DNA of 64,000 nucleotides. Origin: Tausonia pullulans. Its lineage: Eukaryota > Basidiomycota > Tremellomycetes > Cystofilobasidiales > Mrakiaceae. Within the stretch, counting starts at the first letter, position 1; every line of letters starts with the position of its first letter. Below the pieces are notes generated by a model. The model worked only from the letters and a program-made list of their open reading frames with translations. It had not been told where the DNA came from and did no database searches. The position numbers were made by a program, and so were the translations under genes. Below, piece by piece: positions 1-10,582 of this stretch. The stretch covers positions 496,001-560,000 of the forward strand of contig OX637620.1 in the NCBI GenBank assembly GCA_951802195.1. The letters run 5' to 3'.

Positions 1-1030
1 GATGTCGGTGATGGAGTCGGGTTTGGTTATTTCGCTTATGTCATGCAGCGATCTTCGTGAGTAGTGGCTGTCGTACTTAACGCGTGCGAAGTAAAACCTG
101 GTTATCGGCCTTTTGACCCTATCTGGTCGAGTGCGGAACGTGGTGCTTCTTGACAGCTGGCTCATGTTGAGGCGCTGCGCCAGCAAAGTGTTCGCCGCCT
201 TTGGAGCGGTGGCCTAGTTTAGGTCCTTCAGGTGTCCAGCTCTGGTCTCGGTGAGGAGTTACCCGGGTAACCGACTCGTAAGAGGCATCAAGCCGCCCTC
301 GTCTGTCGTGACCTGGATGAATGAAGAGCCTCTCAATCATTGCGAATGAAACCACGCCTCCGACGAGGAATCAGCATATGAGATTCGTGGGTTGGGACGG
401 CTTCTGTAGCTTCGGAGAGCTTATAAGTATCGAATGTCTTACTTTGACGGCGGCGAAATGCCAGAAGTGATTATTGTATACGCAATGAGATGGTCCGCCC
501 AGATACATCCCCGCCTTGCGGTCGGATCGATCAGGAGCGATGTGGTCCTTCTTGGCATGAATCTCGAACCTCGGCGGGCGACGATGTGAGTGTCAGTCGA
601 TGTTTTGAGCCTCACATCCGAGTGTCCACGGAACCTCGAATGCCAGGCGTTTACCACTTGCACGCATGTGCACATCTGGTGTCAGGATCTCCGGACTCGC
701 CACCTCGGCTCTGCGCCTATGTAGCCTCTTCCTTGCTTGCTCAGCATTCCTTCGTCTTCGTCCTTGCTTTCGTCATATTGTTCTGCGCTCCTGGCTTCGC
801 TGTCTCTCCCTCTCTTCTCGCCGTCCTTATCCCCCTCTCCATTGTTCTCACCCCTAGCCCAGAACAGGCTGAGTTCATCGTAGGTATCAATCTGTGCTCT
901 GATTATCGTTTAGACACGACAGACTTGCCCGGGACCTCAAAGCTAGTCCGTGCTGCCACCACCTCTCCAGTTCCACTCCTTGGCTGATAATTCTGTTCTC
1001 ATCTATCTCCTTGTCCTGGAGCCTTTGGCA
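1..1030. other. No recognisable gene
   Basis: Open frames here (for example plus 490-987 with a hydrophobic stretch) have no domain I recognise, no convincing splice chain and low-complexity composition. It could be intergenic DNA or an old degraded repeat flanking the retroposon array. I support no gene in it. Confidence 0.5.
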
Positions 1031-1129
1031 TTTTTTTTTTTGGATTTAAGTCATGAGTTATACGTAGAGAACGAGGTAACCCTATGAGAGATGATGATTC
1101 GTAGCTAGATAGAAGGAAAGCGAAAATGC
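1031..1129 (-). repeat. Solo LINE 3' tail fragment
   Basis: A T-tract (A-tail on the minus strand) is followed by about 90 bp matching the 3' UTR end of the LINE copies at 1.38 and 6.68 kb, including GATTTAAGTCATGAG and the GAACGAGGTAACCC block. It resembles the tail of the intact copy more than that of the truncated one (shared GATTCGTAGC and AAGCGAAAATG). It is best read as a severely 5'-truncated LINE insertion. Its upstream edge abuts an A-run at 1130-1143. Confidence 0.75.
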
Positions 1130-1143
1130 AAAAAAAAAAAAAA

Positions 1144-1372
1144 TTGAATTTAAGTCATGAGTTATACGTGGAGAACGAGGTAACCCTATGAGAGATAGCG
1201 AGTTGTAGCTAGATAGAGGGAGAGCGGACATGACCGAGCGCGAGATCGTCGGGCGAGGCGCCGTGGGAAGAGGGTTGGTCGAACCACTGGGGATGGTTGG
1301 CCGGACGGCGTGATGGGCGCCGTGAGAGGGGGGGGTTGGTCGAACCACCGGGATGGTGGTTGCAAAAGTGTG
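1144..1372 (-). mobile_element. SINE-like element, copy B1 (short)
   Basis: The 3' part is the LINE tail (AATTTAAGTCATGAG, then GAACGAGGTAACCC). The 5' part is unrelated to the LINE: GC-rich DNA including GGCGAGGCGCCGTGGG, GATGGGCGCCGTGAGAG, a G-run and GGTTGGTCGAACCACC. The same chimaeric structure recurs at 5822-6119 and 6120-6665, so this is a repeated family and not a chance junction. A non-autonomous element moved by the LINE machinery is inferred from the shared tail. Unlike the other two copies, its 3' end meets a run of A on the plus strand. Confidence 0.65.
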
Positions 1373-1599
1373 TTTTTTTTTGTATTTGAGTCATGAGTTA
1401 TACGTAGAGAACGAGGTAACCCTATGAGAGATATCGAGTAGTAGCCAGATAGAGGGAGAGCGAAAGTAAATAACAGGTAGAAGGAAAGCAATATATGGGT
1501 GTGGACATAGGCCCATTAAAGAGGTAAGATGTTAAGATGACCAGCTACATCAAGCAGTGGCTATGGACCAGCCATACTTCCCCACCCCAGACCTGCTTG

Positions 1600-4500
1600 T
1601 CACCCAGGATCGATGTCGGCGCCGACCGCAGTTCCATCCATCTGGTCCCTGCGAGCTATCCACCTCGTACTCGACTGCCAGTGTGTCTGCCGGATCATAG
1701 ACGCGATCTTGCGGATCTCCTCGTCCGTGACAGGATCGAGGGCTGCGATCTTGCTGTACCTCCGCCTCCGGACGGATCGCCATGTCCGGGCTACAAAGAT
1801 GCAGTGGAAGAGGAAGACCCCCCTCGGCGGCGACGGTGTCGGGCAGACAAGCGTCTGGAGGGAGGGGGGATGGGAGGGGAGTGAAGGAGAGGCACGCGCT
1901 GCCGCAGCCGACCAGATAGCGCGAACGACGGGACACGGCTCGTCGAAAAGGTGGAAGAAGGACTCGACGGGGGCCGTCAGGCACAGCGCACATCGCTTGG
2001 ACCTGTTGTGCGGCGTAGCGGTTCCGTCGGCGAGGAATGCCGCAGCAGTATGCTTCCCTGGGTGGAGACTGTACAGCGAGAAGCGATGGGCCAAGTCGAC
2101 GTCTTCGGGCGACGCTCGGGACACGGCCTTGAGCAAGCACCACTGACGCTTCCAATCGATCTTGGTAAGCGCCGGAAAGTGGTCTCGCCACCCCTTTGGG
2201 ATGATGAGGCCGCGGTTGGCTAGAGTACGACTGTGTGCGCCGTGGGGTTCACGAGGGGCGTTCAGCCGGCCGAGGTTTGTGTGGATAGGGAGGAGACCCA
2301 GCCGCAACTGGCTATCGGTACCGAACGTAGACATCCAGTGGACAGCGTTCCTCCAGCGGTTTTGATTCCAATAGCTCATGTCAAAGCTGACTTCTTCGAA
2401 CCATGCCCGGAGGTAAGCCTGCCATCGTGCAGGGAGAGCTCGTTGGAGCATTGGGATGGCATTCCACCAGACGGCTGGGAAGAACCATTGACCTTCCACT
2501 GGGGAAAGGAATACGCCTAGCCAGCTGAAATTGGCGGGCCGAGGTCCACTGATGAACTCTCCATCCCTGAAGATGGTGCGAGTCAGCATTCTATAAGCCC
2601 CTGGGTCGAGGCTCATGGTATGGATGATCCGCTTGCGAATACGGATCGATGCGGGAAGCTCCGGTCGGAAGAGCACATCGCCAGCCCACTGGGCGCGCGC
2701 TTTGATGAGCCGGAAGCGGAGTGGCGTGAAGCCGAAGCCGCCGAGGTCTCGAGGGGTTTCTAGACGTTCTCTGCTGACGTCGTGGTGTTTCGATCGGTAG
2801 AGGGACTTGTAGGCCGTTGCCTCGAGGTCTTCCAGGATATCGTCTGGGCACGGCAGGAAGCGGTCCAGGTAGATGATCTTCGAGTAGATGTACTGGTTGA
2901 TGACGTTGCATCGCGCAAGGAGAGGGAGGTCGTGCAGCGGGATGCGAGCAAGACGAGCCTTCAGCTTGCCGATGACATCTCGCCAGCAAGCAGGACCGTT
3001 GACCGTGCGACCGCATGGAACGCCGAGGAAGTCGAATGACAGCGTTTGGACGCGCCATTCGTGGTACATCGTTGGTGCATCCGTCCGGCATGACCCTAGA
3101 GGATAAAGGAGTGATTTCTGGTAGTTCAGCTTGCTTGCTGCGGCTTTCTCGTACTCTCGGAGGCAGACCGTCGCCTCATCGACCTCCGACCAGGTCCGAC
3201 ACCGGATACTTAGATCGTCTGCAAAGAGAAGGACCTTCCGCTCATGTAGAGGGGGTGGATTGGCCGGTGGGAGGCGATGGCGGAGCATACATGCCAGCGG
3301 CTCAGGAGGAGGGCGAAGATCGTCGGTGCTGCGGGATCGCCCTGTCGGACACCAGACCGGATGTCGATGGCTTGGCCCATCCATCCGTTGATCATGAGGC
3401 GAGCTGTCTGGGAGGTCATCGTTGAGGTGATCCACGCGGCGGCGCGCGGACCGAACCCCATGTGGCGGAGGCAGGGGCCAACAAAGTCGTGCGATACTCT
3501 GTCGTATGCCTTCTCAAAGTCGACTTGGGCGAGGACGCCAGGTAAAAGGTCTTCGTCGTCAATGGCGAGCTGGAGAGAGGAGATGTTGCGACCCGAGTCG
3601 CGGCCAGGGAGGAAGCCTGTCTGGTCCCCGTCGATGAGGGTGTCCACGACGGTGAGCAGGCGGCTGTTGATGGCAAGGGAGAAGATGCGAGCGTCAACGT
3701 TGATGAGCGAGATCGGACGATAGTTGGCAATCTGATCGCGATCTCCCTTCTTCTTGAAGATCAGATGGATATGGGCCTCGCGCTGTGAGGTGGATCGGAG
3801 GCCAGTCTCCGGGACGAGGTTCAGCAGACTGAGGAGGATCGGGCCGACGGCAGCCCATGTGGCCTGGTAGAACTCGACGGGGATCCCGTCACTTCCTGGT
3901 GTCTTGTTACGGTTCGATCGGAACGTGGCCCGCCTGAGCTCGTCCAGTTCGAAGGGTTTCTCGAGGGTCCGACTCTGGGAGTTGTCGAGTGTGTTGGTGA
4001 CATATCGGAGGGCGTTGGCGTGCTCGGAAGCTGGCGTCGTCTTGGTCTCATAGAGAGTTGTGTAGAAGGCGTGTGCTGTAGCTAGAATGTTCTCGTTGTT
4101 TGCGATGGCTGCGGCCGCTGGGTTGTTGAGTGGCCGCAGGGCTGCGATAGTGTCGGCCTGGCGGACGATCTTGAGTCGCTGCTTGACGGCATACTCGCTT
4201 GTGTTGGCTGGTTCGAGGTGGGCTCGAAGAGCGTGGCCATGGAGGATCGACCTATGTGGATCCCCGCCTGACACTCTGCTCATTCGGGCGAGGTGTCTTG
4301 AGATGTCAGACGCGTGATCCGCTATCTGAAGCTTGGTCTCGTCCCAGGCCTCGAAGGGGTCCCTGATCTCGGTGAGCGCATCTTGGTACCACTTGGGAAC
4401 GTGGTAGAGGAAGTACTCAACAAAACCGGTAATCTTCAGAAGGTGTGTTCCGATCTTGTACGATCCGGGACCGTGCTCTATTGCACCGGGGAAGGTGAGG

Positions 4501-5273
4501 CTGAGTGCGATCGGCTTGTGGCTAGAGTAGAGATGGCCGGTCGGGCGTGGCAGGAAGCGCTGTCGCACGGCTCGGCTAGCGAGTAGAGGGGACAGGTAGA
4601 AGCGATCGATGCGGCGATCTGCTCGCGTGATGCCAGTATAGTTAGTGTACTCGCGCTGGAGCGGGTATAAGGATCGGTATGGGTCGGAGAGGGCAAAGTC
4701 CCGGACCAGCCGGCACATTTCCTCCTTCCCCACGTTCTGGGTAAATGGGCTCATCCCGTCGAGGTAGCTGTCCTCCACACAGTTCCAATCCCCGCCCAGG
4801 AGGAGAGGAATGTCAGAGTGGGCAGGTATCTTGCGAGATAGAGTAGAGAGGAACTCCTTTGTCGAACGGCCGTTCGATTGGCTGTCTCGGCAGGGGACGT
4901 AGACTGCAGCCACCCTGACGGCTTCACCGGCGATGACGAACACGGCATCCGTCAGGTTGGTTCGTAAGATGGAAGAGGAGCGGGAGATGGATCTGATCCT
5001 AGTCGGAGGGGTATTGGGAGGGAGGAATCGAGAGGCCTGCCGCCAGAGGAGGGCAGTCTGGCAGCCGACCGTAAAGATCGAGCCGAAGCCCATATCTTCA
5101 CACTCGGCTGTCCAGGTCGCCACCTGATCTGGTGTCGTGCATGCCACTTCTGAGAGAAGGTATATGTCAGCCTTGGATCGTGAATAGAGGGAGAGGAGGA
5201 GACTGCGGGCGCGATCTCGCGTGAACACCCTCTGGATGTTCGCCGCGACGATCTGTACATCGTTGTACACCAT
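1600..5273 (-). pseudogene. LINE ORF2 (copy 1), frameshifted endonuclease-reverse transcriptase
   Basis: Two overlapping minus-strand frames together cover one ORF2. The first (5273-3210) carries the APE-type endonuclease (LLSEVACTT, GGDWNCVEDS, RIDRFYLS, SSHKP) and the reverse transcriptase palm up to GVRQGDPAAPTIFALLL. The second (to 1600) continues with LLFADDLSIRC, which holds the catalytic FADD, the thumb region and a C-terminal Cys/His motif (CALC...H...C). The frame changes at about 3303, where copy 2 has one more C/A in the run. Otherwise the reading is open, so the lesion is young. ORF2 starts at TAATG, overlapping the ORF1 stop, as in copy 2. Confidence 0.92.
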
Positions 5274-5793
5274 TATTCTTCCATGTCCTCGGCTTCAGCC
5301 AAGGTCACGAGGGTGCGCTCGATGGATGCCTGGGAGGACGGCGTGGAGGGGATGAGAGAAGGAGTGGAGGGTGGGTTCAGGGGGAGCGAAGATGGCGGGG
5401 ATGGGGATGGGGGTGGGGGGGACGATGGTGACAGGGGAGGTGGAGTGGGGGGTGGATGCTCGTCTTCGATCTGCATCCCGTCTTCTGTCCTCTCCAGACC
5501 CCCCTCGTTGTCCTCCTCTAGGGCGCTCAGCGTGCGAATGGGTTGCGAGCCCGCATTGCGCGGTGCTTGCTCTGAGTGGGAGTGGGAGGGGCTGGCGTGG
5601 GCAGGGGGTGTGGTCACCTCCGTCATGGCTTCAGTCGGCCTGTTCAGTGACCTCCTCTTGGATTTTTGTACAAGCTGGAAACCATCCAGGTCTGGTCCCG
5701 GTTCGACAGGTCGTTGGGGGGGTCCTTCGGTTGGTGCTCGTGCACTCGCTGGAAGATTTGCCTTTGGACGACCTGGGCATCGGGCCGATGGGT
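5273..5793 (-). pseudogene. LINE ORF1 3' fragment (copy 1)
   Basis: Only the C-terminal part of the ORF1 gag-like protein is left. It is the acidic, proline- and serine-rich tail ending EAEDMEE, nearly identical to the end of ORF1 in the intact copy. The CCHC knuckles and N-terminal two thirds are missing because the insertion is 5'-truncated. Confidence 0.85.
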
Positions 5794-5821
5794 GAGCAAT
5801 TTTTATTTTTTTTTAGCAATC

Positions 5822-6119
5822 TTTTTTTTTGTATTTAAGTCATGAGTTATACGTAGAGAACGAGGTAACCCTATGAGAGATATCGAGTAGTAGCCAGATA
5901 GAGGGAGAGCGGACATGACCGAGCGCGAGAACGTCGGGCGAGGCGCCGTGGGAAGAGGGTTGGCCGAACCACTGGGGATGGTTGGCCGGACGGCGTGATG
6001 GGCGCCGTGAGAGGGGGGGGGGGGGGGGGGGTTGGTCGAACCACTGGGGATGGTTGGCCGGACGGCGTGATGGGCGCCGTGAGAGGGGGGGGGGGGGTTG
6101 GTCGAACCACCGGGATTTG
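5822..6119 (-). mobile_element. SINE-like element, copy B2
   Basis: The minus-strand 3' end is an A-tract (T-run 5822-5830) preceded by the LINE-type tail. Its body has GAGCGGACATGACCGAGCG, GGCGAGGCGCCGTGGG and two copies of the GATGGGCGCCGTGAGAG block, each followed by a long G-run of 12-20 G. The 5' end is the short motif CGAACCACCGGGATTTG, which abuts the A-tract of the next element. Copy B3 has the same 5' end, which suggests it is the true 5' terminus. The motif GGTTCGACCAACC on the minus strand resembles a pol III B box in its first seven bases only. Confidence 0.7.
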
Positions 6120-6665
6120 TTTTTTTTTTTTTTTTTTTTTTTTGTATTTAAGTCATGAGTTATACGTGGAGAACGAGGTAACCCTATGAGAGATAGCGAG
6201 TTGTAGCTAGATAGAGGGAGAGCGGACATGACCGAGCGCGAGAACGTCGGGCGAGGCGCCGTGGGAAGAGGGTTGGCCGAAACACTGGGGATGGTTGGCC
6301 GGACGGCGTGATGGGCGCCGTGAGAGGGGGGGGTTGGTCGAACCACCGGGATGGTGGTTGGCCGGAAGGGGGTTGGTCGAACCACTGGGGATGGTTGACC
6401 GGACGGCGTGATGGGCGCCGTGAGAGGGGGGGGGGGGTTGGTCGAACCACCGGGATGGTGGTTGGCCGGAAGGGGGTTGGTCGAACCACTGGGGATGGTT
6501 GACCGGACGGCGTGATGGGCGCCGTGAGAGGGGGGGGGTTGGTCGAACCACCGGGATGGTGGTTGGCCGGAAGGGGGTTGGTCGAACCACTGGGGATGGT
6601 TGACCGGACGGCGTGATGGGCGCCGTGAGAGGGGGGGGGGGGGTTGGTCGAACCACCGGGATTTG
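6120..6665 (-). mobile_element. SINE-like element, copy B3, with minisatellite body
   Basis: This has the same architecture as B2 but is longer. An A-tract of about 24 (T-run 6120-6143) is followed by the LINE-type tail and the GC-rich body. The body is then expanded into about three tandem units of 100-103 bp (roughly 6310-6650). The 5' end is CGAACCACCGGGATTTG against the A-tract of LINE copy 2. A LINE 3' tail, a VNTR body and homopolymer-rich DNA make it architecturally like an SVA-type composite retroposon. That comparison is structural only. Confidence 0.7.
6310..6650. repeat. Minisatellite, about 101-bp unit, G-tract containing
   Basis: The block GGCGCCGTGAGAGG(G)n GGTTGGTCGAACCACC recurs at about 6316, 6419, 6522 and 6622. 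Between blocks lie GGATGGTGGTTGGCCGG and GGTTGGTCGAACCACTGGGG. G-runs of 7-12 in each unit could form G-quadruplexes on the plus strand. Confidence 0.85.
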
Positions 6666-6907
6666 TTTTTTTTTTTTTGTATTTAAGTCATGAGTTATAC
6701 GTAGAGAACGAGGTAACCCTATGAGAGATGGTGATTCGTAGCTAGATAGAAGGAAAGCGAAAATGAAAGTAGGGGTAGAAGGAAAACAAAGGATGGGTTA
6801 TGGACATAGGCCCATTAGAAAAAGGTAAGATATCAAAATGTCCGGCTAATTCAAGCGGTGGCTATGGTCTATAGTCTAGCCATACTTCTCCATCCCTGAC
6901 CTGCTGT

Positions 6908-9900
6908 TCACCCAGGATCGATGGCGGCACCGAGGGCAGTACCAGCCATCTGGCCACTGCCAGCCATCCACCTCGTACTCGACTGCCAGAGTGTCCGTCG
7001 GATTGTGGACGCGATCTTGCGGATTTCCTCGTCCGTGACAGGATCGAGGGCTGCGATCTTGCTGTACCTCCGCCTCCGGACGAATCGCCATGTCCGGGCT
7101 ACAAAGATGCAGTGGAAGAGAAAGACCGCCCTCGGCGGCGACGGTGTCGGGCAGACGAGCGTCTGGAGGGAGGGAGGATAGGAGGGGAGCGAAGGCGAGG
7201 CACGTGCAGCAGCCGCCGACCAGATAGCGCGCACGACGGGACACGGCTCGTCGAAGAGGTGGAAGAAGGACTCGACGGGGGCCGTCAGGCACAGCGCACA
7301 TCGCTTGGACCTGTTGTGCGGCGTAGCGGTTCCGTCGGCGAGGAATGGCGCAGCAGTGTGCTTTCCTGGGTGAAGACTGTACAGCGAGAAGCGGTGGGCC
7401 AAGTCGACGTCTTCGGGCGACGCTCGGGACACGGCCTTGAGCAAGCACCACTGCCGCTTCCAATCGATCTTGGTAAGCGCCGGAAAGTGGTCTTGCCATC
7501 CCTTTGGGGTGATGAGGTCGCGGTTGGCTAGAGTACGACTGTGTGCGCCGTGGGGCTCACGAGGGACGTTCAGCCGGCCAAGGTTCGTGTGGGTAGGGAG
7601 GAAACCCAGCCGCAACTGGCTATCTGTACCGAACGTAGACATCCAGTGGACAGTGTTCCTCCAGCGGTCTTGATTCCAATAGCTCATGTCAAAGCTGACT
7701 TCTTCGAACCATGCCCGGAGGTAAGCCTGCCATCGTGCAGGGAGAGCTCTTCGGAGCCTTGGGATGGCATTCCACCAGACGGCTGGGAAGAACCATTGAC
7801 CTTCCACTGGGGAAAGGAATACGCCTAACCAGCTGAAATTGGCGGGCCGGGGTCCACTGATGAACTCTCCATCCCTGAAGATGGTGCGAGTCAGCTTTCT
7901 ATAAGCTTCTGGATCGAGGCTCATGGTATGGATGATGCGCTTGCGAATGCGGATCGATGCGGGGAGCTCCGGGTGGAAGAGCACATCGCCCGCCCACTGA
8001 GCTCGCGCTTTGATGAGCCGGAATCGGAGTGGCGTGAAGCCGAAGCCGCCGAGGTCTCGAGGGGTTTCTAGACGTTCCCTGCTGACGTCGTGGTGTTTCG
8101 ATCGGTAGAGGGACTTGTAGGCCGTTGTCTCGAGGTCTGTCAGGATATCGTCTGGGCACGGCAGGAAGCGGTCCAGGTAGATGACCTTCGAGTAGATGTA
8201 CTGGTTGATGACGTTGCATCGCGCAAGGAGAGGGAGGTCGTGCAGCGGGATGCGAGCAAGACGAGCCTTCAGCTTGCCGATGATCTCTCGCCAGTGAGCA
8301 GGCCCGTTGACCGTGCGACCGCATGGAACGCCGAGGAAGTCAAATGAAAGCGTTTGGACACGCCACTCGCGGTACATCGTAGGCGCATCCGTCCGGCATG
8401 ACCCTAGAGGATAGAGGAGTGATTTCTGGTAGTTCATCTTGCTTGCTGCGGCTTTCTCGTACTCTCGGAGGCAGACCGTCGCCTCATCGACCTCCGACCA
8501 GGTCCGACACCGGATACTTAGATCGTCTGCAAAGAGGAGGACCTTCCGCTCATGTAGAGGGGGCGGATTGGCCGGTGGGAGGCGATGGCGGAGCATACAT
8601 GCCAGCGGCTCCAGAAGGAGGGCGAAGATCGTCGGTGCCGCGGGATCGCCCTGTCGGACACCAGACCGGATGTCGATGGCTTGACCCATCCATCCGTTGA
8701 TCATGAGGCGAGCAGTCTGAGAGGTCATCGTTGAGGTGATCCACGCGGCGGCGCGTGGGCCGAACCCCATGTGGCGGAGGCAGGGGCCAACAAAGTCGTG
8801 CGATACTCTGTCGTATGCCTTCTCAAAGTCGACTTGGGCGAGGACGCCAGGCAAAAGGTCTTCGTCGTCAATGGCGAGCTGAAGAGAGGAGATGTTACGA
8901 CCCGAGTCGCGGCCAGGGAGGAAGCCTGTCTGGTCCCCGTCGATGAGGGTGTCCACGACGGTGAGCAGGCGGCTGTTGATGGCAAGGGAGAAGATGCGAG
9001 CGTCAACGTTGATGAGCGAGATCGGACGATAGTTGGCAATCTGATCGCGATCTCCCTTCTTCTTGAAGATGAGATGGATATGGGCCTCGCGCTGTGAGGC
9101 GGATCGGAGGCCTGTCTCCGGAACGAGGTTCAGCAGACTGAGGAGGATCGGGCCGACGACAGCCCATGTGGCCTGGTAGAACTCGACGGGGATCCCGTCG
9201 CTTCCTGGTGTCTTGTTACGGTTCGATCTGAACGTAGCCCGCCTGAGCTCGTCCGGTTCGAAGGGTTTCTCGAGGGTCCGACTCTGGGAGTCGTCGAGTG
9301 TGTTGGTGACATATCGGAGGGCGTTGGCGTGCTCGGCAGCTGGCGTCGGCTTGGGCTCATAGAGAGTCGTGTAGAAGGCATGTGCTGTAGTAAAAATGCT
9401 CTCGTTATGTGTGGCGGCTGCGGCTGCTGGGTTGTCGAGTGGCCGCAGGGCTGCGATGGTGTCGGCCTGGCGGACGATCTTGAGTCGCTGCTTGACGGCG
9501 TACTCGCTTGTGTTGGCTGGTTCGAGGTGGGCTCGAAGAGCGTGGCCTTGGAGGATCGACCTATGTGGATCCCCGCCTGACACTCTGCTCATTCGGGCGA
9601 GGTGTCTTGAGATGCAAGGTGCATTCTCCTTTATCTGTAGCTTGGTCTTGTCCCAAGCCTCGAAGGGGTTCTTGCTCTCGGTGAGCGCATCTTGGTACCA
9701 CTCGGGGATATGGAAGAGGAAGTAATCAACAAAACCTGTAATCTTCAGCAGGTGTGTGCCGATCTTGTATGATCCGGGACCGTGCTCTATTGCACCGGGG
9801 AAGGTGAGGCTGAGTGCGATCGGCTTGTGGCTAGAGTATAGGTGGCCAGACGGTCGTGGGAGGAAGCGCTGTTGCACGGCTCGGCGAGCGAGTAGAGGCG

Positions 9901-10582
9901 ACAGGTAGAAGCGATCAATGCGGCGATCTGCTCGCGTGATGCCAGTATAGTTAGTGTATTCGCGCTGGAGCGGATATAGGGATCGGTATGGGTCAGAAAG
10001 GGCAAAGTCCCGGGCTAGCCGGCACATTTCCTCCTTTCCCGCGTTCTGGGTAAATTGGCTCATCCCGTCGAGGTAGCTGTCCTCCACACAGTTCCAGTCC
10101 CCTCCCAGGAGGAGAGGAGTGTCAGAGTGGGCAGGTATCTTGCGAGATAGAGTAGAGAGGAATTCCTTTGTCGAACGGCCGTTTGTTTGGCTGTCTCGGC
10201 AGGGGACGTAGACTGCAGCCACCCTGACGGCTTCGCCGGCGATGACGAACACGGCATCCGTCAGGTTGGCTCGTAAGATGGAAGAGGAGCGGGAGATGGA
10301 TCCGATCCTAGTCGGAGGGGTATCGGGAGGAAGGAATCGAGAGGCATGTCGCCAGAGGATGGCAGTCTGGCAGCTGACCGTAAAGATCGAGCCGAAGCCC
10401 ATATCTTCACACTCAGCTGTCCAGGTCACCACCTGCTCTGGTGTCGTGCATGCCACTTCTGAGAGAAGGTATATGTCAGCCTTGGATCGTGAATAGAGAG
10501 AGAGGAGGAGACTGCGGGCGCGATCTCGCGTGAACACCCTCTGGATGTTCGCCGCGACGATCTGTACATCATTGTACACCAT
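6908..10582 (-). CDS. LINE ORF2: endonuclease-reverse transcriptase
   Basis: A 1224-residue protein that nicks target DNA and reverse-transcribes the element RNA. The N-terminal 240 residues form an APE-type endonuclease: an Asn in the first strand (AANIQR), Glu in LLSEVACTT, GGDWNCV, RIDRFYLS and the terminal His in SSHKP. The central reverse transcriptase has KTPGSDGIP, YRPISLINV, QVDFEKAYD, GVRQGDP and the catalytic FADD. Near the C terminus is a Cys/His cluster (CALC, then H and C), as in many LINE ORF2 proteins. The start ATG overlaps the ORF1 stop in TAATG, so translation probably depends on termination-reinitiation. No RNase H domain was recognised. Confidence 0.95.
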   Translation of the reverse strand: MVYNDVQIVAANIQRVFTRDRARSLLLSLYSRSKADIYLLSEVACTTPEQVVTWTAECEDMGFGSIFTVSCQTAILWRHASRFLPPDTPPTRIGSISRSSSILRANLTDAVFVIAGEAVRVAAVYVPCRDSQTNGRSTKEFLSTLSRKIPAHSDTPLLLGGDWNCVEDSYLDGMSQFTQNAGKEEMCRLARDFALSDPYRSLYPLQREYTNYTGITRADRRIDRFYLSPLLARRAVQQRFLPRPSGHLYSSHKPIALSLTFPGAIEHGPGSYKIGTHLLKITGFVDYFLFHIPEWYQDALTESKNPFEAWDKTKLQIKENAPCISRHLARMSRVSGGDPHRSILQGHALRAHLEPANTSEYAVKQRLKIVRQADTIAALRPLDNPAAAAATHNESIFTTAHAFYTTLYEPKPTPAAEHANALRYVTNTLDDSQSRTLEKPFEPDELRRATFRSNRNKTPGSDGIPVEFYQATWAVVGPILLSLLNLVPETGLRSASQREAHIHLIFKKKGDRDQIANYRPISLINVDARIFSLAINSRLLTVVDTLIDGDQTGFLPGRDSGRNISSLQLAIDDEDLLPGVLAQVDFEKAYDRVSHDFVGPCLRHMGFGPRAAAWITSTMTSQTARLMINGWMGQAIDIRSGVRQGDPAAPTIFALLLEPLACMLRHRLPPANPPPLHERKVLLFADDLSIRCRTWSEVDEATVCLREYEKAAASKMNYQKSLLYPLGSCRTDAPTMYREWRVQTLSFDFLGVPCGRTVNGPAHWREIIGKLKARLARIPLHDLPLLARCNVINQYIYSKVIYLDRFLPCPDDILTDLETTAYKSLYRSKHHDVSRERLETPRDLGGFGFTPLRFRLIKARAQWAGDVLFHPELPASIRIRKRIIHTMSLDPEAYRKLTRTIFRDGEFISGPRPANFSWLGVFLSPVEGQWFFPAVWWNAIPRLRRALPARWQAYLRAWFEEVSFDMSYWNQDRWRNTVHWMSTFGTDSQLRLGFLPTHTNLGRLNVPREPHGAHSRTLANRDLITPKGWQDHFPALTKIDWKRQWCLLKAVSRASPEDVDLAHRFSLYSLHPGKHTAAPFLADGTATPHNRSKRCALCLTAPVESFFHLFDEPCPVVRAIWSAAAARASPSLPSYPPSLQTLVCPTPSPPRAVFLFHCIFVARTWRFVRRRRYSKIAALDPVTDEEIRKIASTIRRTLWQSSTRWMAGSGQMAGTALGAAIDPG

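Larger units (their letters stand above)
1373..5793 (-). mobile_element. LINE copy 1, 5'-truncated
   Basis: This minus-strand non-LTR retrotransposon is very similar to the intact copy at 6.67-12.48 kb. It begins with an A-tract (T-run 1373-1381 on plus) and a 3' UTR ending CTTAAATAC-like, and it carries most of ORF2. It breaks off inside ORF1 near 5793, after the zinc-knuckle region would have begun. ORF2 is split by a one-base difference near 3303. 5' truncation plus an A-tail is the usual outcome of target-primed reverse transcription. Close similarity to the intact copy indicates recent insertion. Confidence 0.93.

Noticed and set aside
490-987. 165-codon open frame with a hydrophobic stretch
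   Set aside because: No domain, no splice context, and overlapping frames of similar length; looks like chance.
6310-6650. CRISPR-like spaced repeats
   Set aside because: The units are contiguous 100-bp minisatellite copies with no unique spacers, in a eukaryote.
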